Source: MPNP01 sp026709725 (GTDB taxonomy: Bacteria; Pseudomonadota; Alphaproteobacteria; Rhodobacterales; Rhodobacteraceae). From it: 64,000 nt of DNA. Under the pieces are notes generated by a model. It did not search any database. It was given only the letters and a program-made list of their open reading frames with translations, and was not told the DNA's origin. This document shows, piece by piece, positions 27,372 through 35,074 of the stretch. The stretch's first letter is position 1; each line of letters begins with the position of its first letter. The position numbers and the translations under genes were made by a program. The stretch spans positions 744,001 through 808,000 of the forward strand of contig OZ241384.1 in the NCBI GenBank assembly GCA_965200805.1. Direction: 5' to 3'.

Positions 27372-27682
27372 ATCAATCCATTTGCATCCTGTTGACCATC
27401 CCCGGCAAGTGCCGCACGGGTTTATGCCCAATGCCAGCTGCAGTATTCACCGCAGACATGAGCAGATTAACATGATTATTAATTCATAAAGAAGTAATTA
27501 TTGACAGAGGTCAATTGTTTGCATAGGTCATGTGCTGACGGCGAAGTCGTCGGCGGGAGAATGGCCTGGGGAGCGGGGAAACCGTTATCTGGTATATCAG
27601 GGACATGACTCTCAGCAAATTGTGGGAGCCGATTCAATCCATTGGAATGGCTCGATTTTCAGGCTGATTAATTTTGGAGACC
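27372..27682. promoter_or_regulatory. AT-rich divergent control region of the ROK gene and sugar operon
   Basis: A gene-free stretch with an AT-rich core near 27465-27530. TTGACA at about 27502 could be a -35 box for the plus-strand operon, though the -10 region is poor. An interrupted near-repeat (ATTAATTC ... AAGTAATTA, about 27478-27501) could hold a ROK operator. It ends with GGAGACCAAAATG, the original ribosome-binding site and start of the binding-protein gene before the miniature element landed (see 27691-27839). Confidence 0.4.
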
Positions 27683-27685
27683 AAA

Positions 27686-27784
27686 ATGAAGGGGATTATA
27701 TACTTAAGTAACAATTATCATAATTTATTTCATATAATCAATGACATAGACCATCTGTGCTCATGGATAGCAATTCAAACATAA
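27686..27784 (+). CDS. 32-codon leader frame created by the miniature-element insertion
   Basis: The ATG at 27686 is the left copy of the duplicated target site, with GGAGA five bases upstream, a good ribosome-binding site. The frame runs into the element (MKGIIYLSNNYHNL...) and stops with TAA at 27782-27784. It is the original translation start of the sugar-binding-protein gene, now cut off from that gene by 157 bases. Any protein made would be an accident of insertion. It could affect the downstream gene through ribosome traffic. The related reading GIIYLSN also appears at the same end of the other two copies, because that terminus is conserved DNA. Confidence 0.5.
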   Translation: MKGIIYLSNNYHNLFHIINDIDHLCSWIAIQT

Positions 27785-27839
27785 AATACTGATTATTATA
27801 GACTAATTTGATTTTTTGTTACTTAAGTATATAATTCCC
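27691..27839 (+). mobile_element. Miniature inverted-repeat element, copy 1 (149 bp)
   Basis: A non-coding AT-rich element with terminal inverted repeats of about 24 bp: GGGGATTATATACTTAAG at the left and CTTAAGTATATAATTCCC at the right, with one mismatch. It is flanked by a perfect 8-bp duplication, AAAATGAA, at 27683-27690 and 27840-27847. It has the same orientation as the copy at 48296-48444. No transposase of its family is recognisable in the window, so it was probably moved in trans. The duplication includes the start codon of the sugar-binding-protein gene. Confidence 0.92.
27808..27835 (+). promoter_or_regulatory. Promoter-like sequence at the right end of the element, pointing into the sugar operon
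   Basis: TTGATT (27808-27813) and a perfect TATAAT (27830-27835) are separated by 16 bases. The A of the ATG at 27843 is eight bases past the -10 box, within the usual start-site distance. Transcription from here would give a leaderless or nearly leaderless mRNA. The -10 box is within the terminal repeat, so every end of every copy carries one facing outward. This is inference from sequence only. Confidence 0.45.
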
Positions 27840-27842
27840 AAA

Positions 27843-28853
27843 ATGAACTATATCAAAACCGGTGTTGCGGCTCTGGCAACCTCGATCTGCGTGGGAGGAG
27901 CCGCCGCAGACACCAGCGTTTGTCTCATCACCAAAGACGCGACAAATCCATTTTTCGTAAAGATGGCCCAGGGTGCATTTGCGAAAGCGGCCGAAATCGG
28001 CGTCGAACTGCGCTCTTATGCAGGCAAGTTTGACGGCGATCATGAAACTCAGGTTGCCGCCATCGAGACGTGCATTGCAGCGGGTGCCGGTGGTATCCTG
28101 TTGGCGGCATCGGACACCAAGGCGATCACGTCATCAGTTGAGCAGGCACGCAGTGCCGGTCTTGTGGTATTGGCATTGGACACACCGCTTGATCCAATTG
28201 ACGCCGCAGACATGACGTTCGCAACTGACAATTTCCTCGCAGGTGAACTGATCGGTGCCTGGGCCGCGAAAACAATGGGTGACACCTCAGGTGCCAGAAT
28301 CGGTCTGCTCAACATAAATGTCTCGCAGCCAACCGTCGGCGTCCTTCGCAACCAGGGATTCCTGACCGGTTTTGGGATTGATATTGGCGATCCTTCGAAA
28401 TGGGGCGATGAAACCGACCCGCGCATCGTCGGCCACGAACTCTCCAATGGTAATGCCGAAGGTGGTCGTAAAGGTATGGAAAACCTCCTCGCCATTGATC
28501 CGGGAATCAATGTTGTCTACACGATCAATGAGCCTGCCGCCGCGGGCGCCCATGAGGCTCTCAAGGCTGTTGGACGCGAAGATGACGTCATCGTTGTATC
28601 GGTGGACGGCGGCTGTCCAGGTGTCGCCGATGTCGCCGCGGGCGTGATTGGTGCTACGGCCCAGCAGTATCCCCTGGACATGGCCAGTCTGGGAGTTGAG
28701 GCAATTGTCAAAGCTGTTGAAACAGGTGAAATGCCGGTTGCGACAGAAGGAAAAGCCTTCTTCGACACTGGTGTTGGCCTCATCACCAATGCACCGGTTG
28801 ATGGCCTTGACCAGCTGTCTGTTGCTGAAGGCGCAGACCTCTGCTGGGGCTGA
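27843..28853 (+). CDS. Sugar ABC transporter substrate-binding protein, RbsB type
   Basis: A 336-residue periplasmic binding protein (Peripla_BP_4). The signal peptide is MNYIKTGVAALATSICVGGA, then CLITKDATNPFFVKMAQGAF, the usual first strand of ribose-type proteins. Later landmarks are LAASDTKAITSSVEQA, VLALDTPLDP, TDNFLAGELIGAWAAK, YTINEPAAAGAHEAL and VVSVDGGCPGV. ATG 27843 lies inside the 8-bp duplication of a miniature element. Its own upstream sequence is now the element's right end, without any Shine-Dalgarno, while the old ribosome-binding site is 160 bases upstream. The coding frame is intact, so it is either expressed leaderless from the element's promoter-like end, or weakly expressed, or recently silenced. 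It starts the operon with permease and ATPase. Confidence 0.92.
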   Translation: MNYIKTGVAALATSICVGGAAADTSVCLITKDATNPFFVKMAQGAFAKAAEIGVELRSYAGKFDGDHETQVAAIETCIAAGAGGILLAASDTKAITSSVEQARSAGLVVLALDTPLDPIDAADMTFATDNFLAGELIGAWAAKTMGDTSGARIGLLNINVSQPTVGVLRNQGFLTGFGIDIGDPSKWGDETDPRIVGHELSNGNAEGGRKGMENLLAIDPGINVVYTINEPAAAGAHEALKAVGREDDVIVVSVDGGCPGVADVAAGVIGATAQQYPLDMASLGVEAIVKAVETGEMPVATEGKAFFDTGVGLITNAPVDGLDQLSVAEGADLCWG

Positions 28854-28868
28854 TTGTTCCCGGTATCG

Positions 28869-28892
28869 GCGAGGGTGCCCCGGCACCCTCGC
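28869..28892 (+). terminator. Hairpin after the second binding-protein gene
   Basis: GCGAGGGTGCC and GGCACCCTCGC are perfect reverse complements with two bases between, so a stem of nine to ten pairs with a small loop would form 15 bases after the stop codon. No T-tract follows. As in the other two ABC operons it lies between the binding-protein gene and the permease gene. Confidence 0.7.
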
Positions 28893-28943
28893 ACCCAGTT
28901 GTTCCTGAAACGGAAATGTGAAGCAAAGTCTCCGGGGAATGAG

Positions 28944-30005
28944 ATGATTTCTGACATTTCAGATCAGGCAGACGGGAAACTCCATAAAAACAGAACGGTG
29001 ACCGAGTTTGATGGGCAGGATCAACCCGGCAACAGGATCGCTCATTTCCTGCACGACAATCCGGCAGTCGTTCCCCTGATCGTGCTGCTGGCCTCAACCA
29101 CCATCTTTAGCGTTCTGATCGGTGAGCGCTTCTTTTCAGCATTCACCTTGACCCTCATTCTTCAGCAAGTCGCAATTGTCGGGATTGTTGCCTGCGCACA
29201 ATCGCTTGTCATACTGACCGCGGGGATCGATTTATCGGTGGGCGCGATCATGGTCCTGTCATCGGTGGTCATGGGAAAATTCACGTTCGATCTCGGGCTT
29301 CCTTCCGGCATTGCAATCTTCTTTGGCCTGGCCTGCGGTCTCCTCATTGGCGCGATCAATGGTGTGCTGGTCGCCTGTGTCAGACTGCCCCCATTCATTG
29401 TAACCCTTGGTATGTGGCAGATCGCACTTGCTGCAAATTTCCTCTATTCCGGCAGCGAGGTCATCCGCAGCCAGGACATCGCAGCCCATGCGCCCCTCCT
29501 GCAATTCTTTGGAAGAAAGGTTGAAATCGGTGGCGCGGTCTTCACGTATGGCGTCATACTCATGCTTCTTCTGGTCGGCTTTCTTTCCTATGTCCTGGGT
29601 CAGACGGCCTGGGGTCGGCATGTATATGCGGTCGGCGATGATCCCGATGCAGCGGAACTGTCAGGCGTCAACATCAAGTCCACGCTGATCTCAGTCTATG
29701 CACTTGCCGGGCTGATCTGTGCATTCGCGGGATGGGTGCTGATTGGACGTTTGGGATCGGTGTCACCCCAGGCCGGACAACTGGCCAATATTGAATCCAT
29801 CACGGCAGTTGTCATCGGAGGCATCTCACTGTTCGGGGGGCGCGGATCGATCGCCGGATCGCTCTTTGGTGCGCTGATCGTTGGTGTGTTTTCGCTCGGG
29901 CTGCGGCTGCTCGGTGCCGATGTCCAGTGGACCTATCTTCTCATCGGCATTCTTATCATTGTTGCGGTAACCGTGGACCAGTACATCAGAAAGGCAAGTG
30001 CATAA
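28944..30005 (+). CDS. Sugar ABC transporter permease, RbsC type
   Basis: A 353-residue inner-membrane permease (BPD_transp_2). A hydrophilic N-terminal extension of about 45 residues comes before the first helix. Landmarks are LTAGIDLSVGAIMVLSSVVMG and the late LFGGRGSIAGSLFGALIVGV. About eight to ten hydrophobic helices are present. ATG 28944 follows GGGGAATGAG. The stop TAA overlaps the ATPase start (TAATG at 30003-30007), so translation is coupled. It works with the binding protein at 27843 and the ATPase at 30005. Confidence 0.92.
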   Translation: MISDISDQADGKLHKNRTVTEFDGQDQPGNRIAHFLHDNPAVVPLIVLLASTTIFSVLIGERFFSAFTLTLILQQVAIVGIVACAQSLVILTAGIDLSVGAIMVLSSVVMGKFTFDLGLPSGIAIFFGLACGLLIGAINGVLVACVRLPPFIVTLGMWQIALAANFLYSGSEVIRSQDIAAHAPLLQFFGRKVEIGGAVFTYGVILMLLLVGFLSYVLGQTAWGRHVYAVGDDPDAAELSGVNIKSTLISVYALAGLICAFAGWVLIGRLGSVSPQAGQLANIESITAVVIGGISLFGGRGSIAGSLFGALIVGVFSLGLRLLGADVQWTYLLIGILIIVAVTVDQYIRKASA

Positions 30006-30784
30006 TGGATCAGGCCGTTCTGAAAGGACGGGGACTCACCAAGCGTTACGGTCGGGTGACTGCGATGGAAAACAGTGATTTCGATCTTTTTTCAGGCGAA
30101 ATTCTTGCCGTGATTGGTGACAACGGGGCGGGCAAATCGACGCTGATCAAGGCCCTGTCCGGAGCCATCAGGCCGGATAGCGGCGAGGTCATCCTTGATG
30201 GCGAGTTGGTCACTTTCAACTCACCCATTCACGCGCGGGAGTATGGCATCGAAACAGTCTACCAGACTCTGGCGATGTCACCTGCACTGTCCATAGCCGA
30301 CAACATGTTCATGGGCCGGGAGATCCGGCGTCAGGGCGTAATGGGAAAAGTGTTCCGACAACTCGACAGGAAGGCGATGAATCGGATTGCCAGGGAAAAA
30401 CTGTCGGAGCTGGGTCTCATGACGATCCAGAATATCGACCAAAAAGTCGAAACTCTTTCCGGAGGTCAAAGACAGGGTGTCGCAGTGGCACGTGCAGCTG
30501 CGTTCGGCTCCCGTGTTGTGATTCTTGACGAGCCGACAGCTGCATTGGGGGTGAAGGAAGGTCGCCGTGTTCTCGACCTGATCCTTGAAGTCAGGTCCCG
30601 GGGCATTCCGATTATCCTGATCAGCCACAACATGCCTCATGTCTTCGAGGTGGCCGACCGTATCCATGTGCATCGTCTTGGTCGGCGCCTTTGCGTGATT
30701 GATCCCAGGGACATTTCCATGTCTGATGCGGTCGCGCTCATGACCGGTGCCATGCAACCGGAGGAAGTCGATGTTGCAGCGTGA
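30005..30784 (+). CDS. Sugar ABC transporter ATP-binding protein, single-domain RbsA type
   Basis: A 259-residue ATPase. Walker A is GDNGAGKSTLI, the signature is TLSGGQRQGVAVARAA, Walker B is RVVILDEPTAAL, and the switch histidine is in LISHNMPHVFEVADRI. It has one ABC domain, as in the transporter at 16950-19819, so a homodimer is expected. It is the last gene of the operon and is convergent with the PfkB kinase gene 80 bp away. Confidence 0.93.
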   Translation: MDQAVLKGRGLTKRYGRVTAMENSDFDLFSGEILAVIGDNGAGKSTLIKALSGAIRPDSGEVILDGELVTFNSPIHAREYGIETVYQTLAMSPALSIADNMFMGREIRRQGVMGKVFRQLDRKAMNRIAREKLSELGLMTIQNIDQKVETLSGGQRQGVAVARAAAFGSRVVILDEPTAALGVKEGRRVLDLILEVRSRGIPIILISHNMPHVFEVADRIHVHRLGRRLCVIDPRDISMSDAVALMTGAMQPEEVDVAA

Positions 30785-30864
30785 ATCTGCTGTCGATAGC
30801 ACGACAATCTCCGGCCTGAAAAAGGCAGTGCCCGCATTCCGACCACCGACCTGGAGACATCTGG

Positions 30865-31854
30865 TCATTTGACTGAAATTGTGAGAACATCCTCTCTGTA
30901 GGGTCGCGGGCCGATATGGGAAATCGTTGCGGCAGCCATACGGCATCCAATCTGCGCAGAGTCTGCATGACCGAGACCGGCACAGTGTCCGTGAAGAAAT
31001 CCGGCGGCAAACTGATCTCCTGCTCCGGTGGCATCAACGATATCCGTGGGGATTGCATCCACCTTGATGCTCGCATTGTTCTCAATGACCAGAACTCCAT
31101 CCCCGGAACAGGTGCAGACGATCAGGATTGCCTCGCAGACAGCTCTGGAAACCACCGCTGGCAATGACGTGACCTCATAGAGCGCCATGAACTCTTCCTG
31201 ATTGCCGATAACCATATCCGCGTTGTTTCTGATCAGATCCTGAAAAGCCTCCCGATGACGTTCAATGCAAAACGGATCTGACAGCGAAATGGCAACCCTT
31301 CCCCCTGCCCGGCGGCAAACCCGGGACGCATAGCGATAGGCCGCCTGGCTGTCCGGTCCATCAAATCGGTACCCTTCAAGAAACAGCCAGTTTGTCGCAG
31401 TCACACTCTCCTCATCAATGTCCTCCGGTGACAGGAATTCGGACGCGCCGAGATATGTGTTCATTGATCGCTCGCCATCGGGTGTGATGAGAATCATGGA
31501 TCGTCCGGTTTCCTCTGCGGCACTGCCGACAAGTTTTGTCGTTGTGAAATCCACCCCGAGACCATGGAGGTCACCGGTGAAGATCCGGCCGAGAAAATCA
31601 TCCTTGACCTTGCCGATATAGGCTGTTCTGCTGCCTAGGAGTGCCAGCCCAGCAGCTGTATTTGCCGCTGACCCGCCCGAACGCTCAACGGCACCACTCA
31701 TGAGATTGTACAACTTGCGGGCTCTTGTGATATCAACCAGCTGCATGACACCCTTGGTAACCCCATGCACTGTGAGAAATGATTCATCCACGTGACCCAG
31801 AACATCAACGATGGCATTGCCGACCGAGACGACGTCGTATTTTTTCCCAATCAT
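30865..31854 (-). CDS. PfkB-family carbohydrate/nucleoside kinase
   Basis: A 329-residue ribokinase-fold kinase. The N-terminal motif GGSAANTAAGLALLG and the C-terminal DATGAGDQFAAGFLHG (anion hole with the catalytic aspartate) are present. The N-terminus (YDVVSVGNAIVDVLGHVDESFL) is close to adenosine kinase-like members often called PfkB family or fructokinase. The substrate may be a sugar or nucleoside brought in by the neighbouring ribose-type transporter. It is convergent with that operon and 152 bp downstream of the class II aldolase gene on the same strand. A copy of its last 130 bases lies as a remnant at 25657-25790. Confidence 0.9.
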   Translation of the reverse strand: MIGKKYDVVSVGNAIVDVLGHVDESFLTVHGVTKGVMQLVDITRARKLYNLMSGAVERSGGSAANTAAGLALLGSRTAYIGKVKDDFLGRIFTGDLHGLGVDFTTTKLVGSAAEETGRSMILITPDGERSMNTYLGASEFLSPEDIDEESVTATNWLFLEGYRFDGPDSQAAYRYASRVCRRAGGRVAISLSDPFCIERHREAFQDLIRNNADMVIGNQEEFMALYEVTSLPAVVSRAVCEAILIVCTCSGDGVLVIENNASIKVDAIPTDIVDATGAGDQFAAGFLHGHCAGLGHADSAQIGCRMAAATISHIGPRPYREDVLTISVK

Positions 31855-32006
31855 GGTGACCTCTCACGCCCGGACATCATTCCGTTGCACCGGATCAATG
31901 CTGCCATGACAAAAGGACGATGGAGGCAGACCAAGGCCTGGTGCTGATCGCAATGGAGGCACAGACAGGGAGCATCTCACACTGTCCGGTCAAGGCAACC
32001 GGACGA

Positions 32007-32663
32007 TCAGCCATCAGGAACACCGTACCCTGCCAGCATCTCCGCCGTATCATCAATCTGCTCCCTGGTGAGGATGACCGGATCACCGGCCCGCATGGCA
32101 AGATAATATTGCCGGGCAATTGTCTCGAGTTCGACGGCCCGCCACATTGCCTGCTCAATCCCCAGACCCGTTGCAACCATACCATGATTGGCCAGCAGGC
32201 AGGCAGTGCGCCCCTCAATCGCGGCAATCGCCAGATCCGCCAGTTCGGGAGAGCCGAATGTTGCATAGCCGGAACACCGCACATCAATACCGCCAAATGC
32301 GGCCATCATGTAATGGCAGGCAGGGATGGGACGGCGCAAAATTGCAAGGCTCGTGCTGTAGGGCGGATGCGCATGGACAATGGCTGTGACATCGTTGCGG
32401 TTTTTCATCAGGCGCCAGTGGATTCGCCATTCGGTCGAGGGTTTGCGTGGACCGGTCCAGTCTCCTGTCATGGACCCGGCCAGATCCATGGCCGCAATCA
32501 TGTCCGGCGTCATTTTCCTGTAGGGTGTCGCTGATGGTGAGATCAGCATGGTGTCCTCATGCCGAATGGAAATATTGCCCGATGTCCCCTGGTTCAGACC
32601 ATTGGCATTCATCTCCAGGCAGGCATCGATGATATCCCTCCGGACATCGCTTTCCGTGGCCAT
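32007..32663 (-). CDS. Class II aldolase/epimerase, FucA/AraD family
   Basis: A 218-residue zinc enzyme of the AraD/FucA family: L-fuculose-phosphate aldolase, ribulose-phosphate 4-epimerase and similar. Visible metal-binding or catalytic residues are the GNISIRHEDTMLISPSA loop, STEWRIHWRLM (catalytic glutamate), VHAHPPYST (two histidines) and ANHGMV (third histidine). The glutamate in STE favours aldolase over epimerase. It lies four bases after the start-side neighbour, the HAD phosphatase gene, and belongs to a minus-strand operon with that gene and the AraM-like dehydrogenase. The sugar phosphate is not known. Confidence 0.9.
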   Translation of the reverse strand: MATESDVRRDIIDACLEMNANGLNQGTSGNISIRHEDTMLISPSATPYRKMTPDMIAAMDLAGSMTGDWTGPRKPSTEWRIHWRLMKNRNDVTAIVHAHPPYSTSLAILRRPIPACHYMMAAFGGIDVRCSGYATFGSPELADLAIAAIEGRTACLLANHGMVATGLGIEQAMWRAVELETIARQYYLAMRAGDPVILTREQIDDTAEMLAGYGVPDG

Positions 32664-32666
32664 TTT

Positions 32667-33470
32667 CTATCCTTTCTCATGCGCTTCCAGCAAGTGGCTG
32701 ACAATTTCACGAAACCCGCTTCCACCTGCTGACTGTGCCACCCATTTTGGTGTCACGGTCATCTGATCAGCAAAATCACACACATTGGCAACCCCGCAGG
32801 CGTTGGCAAAGAAGGTGAACATCGGCGCATCATTCGGGCTGTCACCGACAAAGATGCATTCAGCATTTCGTTCATCGATTCTGATCTGCAGTCTTTCCAT
32901 CGCAAACTGTCGGGTCATGGACAGCTTGTCATAATTCCCAAACCATCCGTTGACATGGATTGAGGAGATTTTGGCGATGGCTCCCTCTTCCATAAAAATC
33001 TGTTTGATGCGGGCAATGTCCTGATCGGCAAGCCGCGGAACATCCTCGCAGAAATCAACAGCGAGATCGGCAATACGGAAAGACTGGTCAGCCGAGAGAG
33101 CCGCGCCGGGCACTTCCGCCCTGATCCGGTCAATGATCCGGTCAAACCGATTGCTGTCACTGATATAGGGAGCAACATCCGGATGGAATGAGCGGATCAT
33201 GCGTCGTGCCTGCCGGTCATAGGCGTAATAAAATGCCCCGTTTTCACCGACCACACCGGCAACCGGCCAAACGCGGGCAATCATGTCACACCAGCCGGCC
33301 GGCCGGCCCGTAACGGGGACAACGGCAATGCCGGCACGGTCAAGGTCCTCAAGGGCCTGGTAGGCAGCACCCGGCAGACGGCCCGCGGTTGTCAGGGTGT
33401 CATCAATATCACAGAAGGCAAACCGGACCGAGCGCGCAGTCTCTGGCGGCATTGAGGCAATCGGCTGCAT
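32667..33470 (-). CDS. HAD-superfamily (type IIB) sugar phosphatase
   Basis: A 267-residue phosphatase of the Cof/mannosyl-3-phosphoglycerate phosphatase type. Motif I is FAFCDIDDTLT (nucleophile and acid aspartates), motif II is VVPVTGRPAG, the lysine lies in the YDKLSMT region, and motif IV is FVGDSPNDAPMF. GAGGTG lies before ATG 33470, which is four bases after the stop of the AraM-like gene. Next to a glycerol-1-phosphate dehydrogenase and an aldolase, it may remove phosphate from a triose or polyol phosphate; this is inference from context. Confidence 0.88.
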   Translation of the reverse strand: MQPIASMPPETARSVRFAFCDIDDTLTTAGRLPGAAYQALEDLDRAGIAVVPVTGRPAGWCDMIARVWPVAGVVGENGAFYYAYDRQARRMIRSFHPDVAPYISDSNRFDRIIDRIRAEVPGAALSADQSFRIADLAVDFCEDVPRLADQDIARIKQIFMEEGAIAKISSIHVNGWFGNYDKLSMTRQFAMERLQIRIDERNAECIFVGDSPNDAPMFTFFANACGVANVCDFADQMTVTPKWVAQSAGGSGFREIVSHLLEAHEKG

Positions 33471-33474
33471 CACC

Positions 33475-34902
33475 TCAGCGCTCCATCCGTGCCAGATCGG
33501 GCAGCACCCCCATTGCTGCTGCAAGGTCACAGAAGGAAAAGCGATCCCTGATCTCATGGGCGTGTGACACCGCCTCGTGATAGAATTCGAGCGGCACACC
33601 CAGATCCTCCGCCGTTGTCGGACCTCCGGCTTCCCTGAGGCGTCTCTCCATCACCTCAACGGGGACGGCAATCTCCAGACACTCGGCCCGCAATTCAGGC
33701 CAGATTCGGGCCAGTGTGTCGTTCACGTGTTCAATTCTCCGGGCATCAAGCGGTTTCTGCGCGAGTGCCCCGGCACATCGCTGCGCGACATCTTTGCCCA
33801 TCCGCCGCGTCATGTCATCATGATCCACCGGGACCGGGGAGAGAGTCGGCGGTGCCTCGGAAGCCAGTATGTGTTGCTGAATTCGGCCCATGGTCAGTGT
33901 TGCCACGCCCACCTGCTGACCATGCGTTGACCCGGGGTGCCGGTCACCGGCAAAACAATCAATGTAATGCGAGATTTGATGCTCTCCCATCGAACCGTGA
34001 TTGGAGACGCCGGTGAAGGAAATTCCAAGTCCGCAGAGAGTGAGGACACGAAAGAGAAAACCCACAGCGTCGGGATTGCCTCTGGCGATTCCGGACGCAT
34101 GGTCCATGAGGATCAGCTCATCGGGGATTTCAATCAGATAGGGTTCATGGCGATAGAATGTGCCAAGGAGTCGATGGGACATCCACCAGTCAATCTGGGC
34201 TGTCGAGCGGCAGAGTGAATCACCAAATCCGGCTGCATTGAGCCATGGCGGCGCCGAAGCACAGACCTCAAGATCGACAAAGAATCCCGCGGGCAGCTGT
34301 GCCGACCTTGAAACCTTGAGACCGTCATCCAGGGTCATTGACGCGGTTGAGGACGTGTAGCCATTCATTGATCCGGCTGTCGCAAAGACACAATAACGCT
34401 GGCGCTGGCGGTATGTGGCAAACTTGACCAGATCGTTCACTGTTCCGGAGCCAACCGCAACCACGGACCGCTCGGGGTCAAGCCTTTGGGTGAGGGTCCG
34501 TGCTGTCGCCATATCGGCGTGCGGATGATCAAGAATGATTTCATCAACCGCACCTGTCCTGGCAAGACTCCTGGCAATCCGCTCACCGAGCGCACCGTGG
34601 GTCCCCGAGTCGGAGACAATGGTGTAGGGCGGTGCAAATCCAATCGACCGGACCAGTTCGGCATCCCTGTTTGCGAGCGAATCCTCAATGACAATGCGAC
34701 TGGCGAACCCCGTCTGCAGACGCGAGCCGGTCAGGGGATTGATCCAGGTGCCCCTGCAGAACGCATCGATGAGGTCTGTCCAGGAGCGTGGTGTCATGAC
34801 CGGGGACATCTGCGGTGCTGCCATGACCACGCGCTGGCCCGGTGTGAGGGAAATGGCTGCCATATCCGGTGGAACGGGTCGGAAGGTCGGGGCGTTTGCC
34901 AT
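33475..34902 (-). CDS. AraM-like sn-glycerol-1-phosphate dehydrogenase
   Basis: A 475-residue member of the AraM/EgsA family (iron-containing alcohol dehydrogenase fold) that reduces dihydroxyacetone phosphate to sn-glycerol 1-phosphate with NAD(P)H. The nucleotide-binding motif is VVAVGSGTVNDLVKF. The substrate loop is TAGSMNGYTSSTASM. Metal ligands are likely the aspartate in GFGDSLCRSTAQ, the histidine in SNHGSMGEHQISHY and the histidine in GSTHGQQVGVA. In Bacillus subtilis AraM has this activity. The start is uncertain: ATG 34902 (MANAPTF) has no clear ribosome-binding site, and ATG 34920 is an alternative. It is the first gene of the operon with HAD phosphatase and aldolase, and divergent from the SorC regulator. 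Confidence 0.85.
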   Translation of the reverse strand: MANAPTFRPVPPDMAAISLTPGQRVVMAAPQMSPVMTPRSWTDLIDAFCRGTWINPLTGSRLQTGFASRIVIEDSLANRDAELVRSIGFAPPYTIVSDSGTHGALGERIARSLARTGAVDEIILDHPHADMATARTLTQRLDPERSVVAVGSGTVNDLVKFATYRQRQRYCVFATAGSMNGYTSSTASMTLDDGLKVSRSAQLPAGFFVDLEVCASAPPWLNAAGFGDSLCRSTAQIDWWMSHRLLGTFYRHEPYLIEIPDELILMDHASGIARGNPDAVGFLFRVLTLCGLGISFTGVSNHGSMGEHQISHYIDCFAGDRHPGSTHGQQVGVATLTMGRIQQHILASEAPPTLSPVPVDHDDMTRRMGKDVAQRCAGALAQKPLDARRIEHVNDTLARIWPELRAECLEIAVPVEVMERRLREAGGPTTAEDLGVPLEFYHEAVSHAHEIRDRFSFCDLAAAMGVLPDLARMER

Positions 34903-35074
34903 GCATTGACAGCGTTGCATGAATTGGTTTTTGACATGGGGAATTCCCGATTCGAGCGACACCCGTACCCAAAGCAGGATTGACGATTGCCACCATTTCA
35001 TGGAAAATGTCAAGACTCTGTTGTGGTCATGCCACAGCAGACCGATCCGGAAAATGGAGTGACGGACAAGCGGT

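Noticed and set aside
31920..32534. 204-residue plus-strand frame
   Set aside because: It is antisense to the class II aldolase gene, whose metal-binding motifs are clear on the minus strand.
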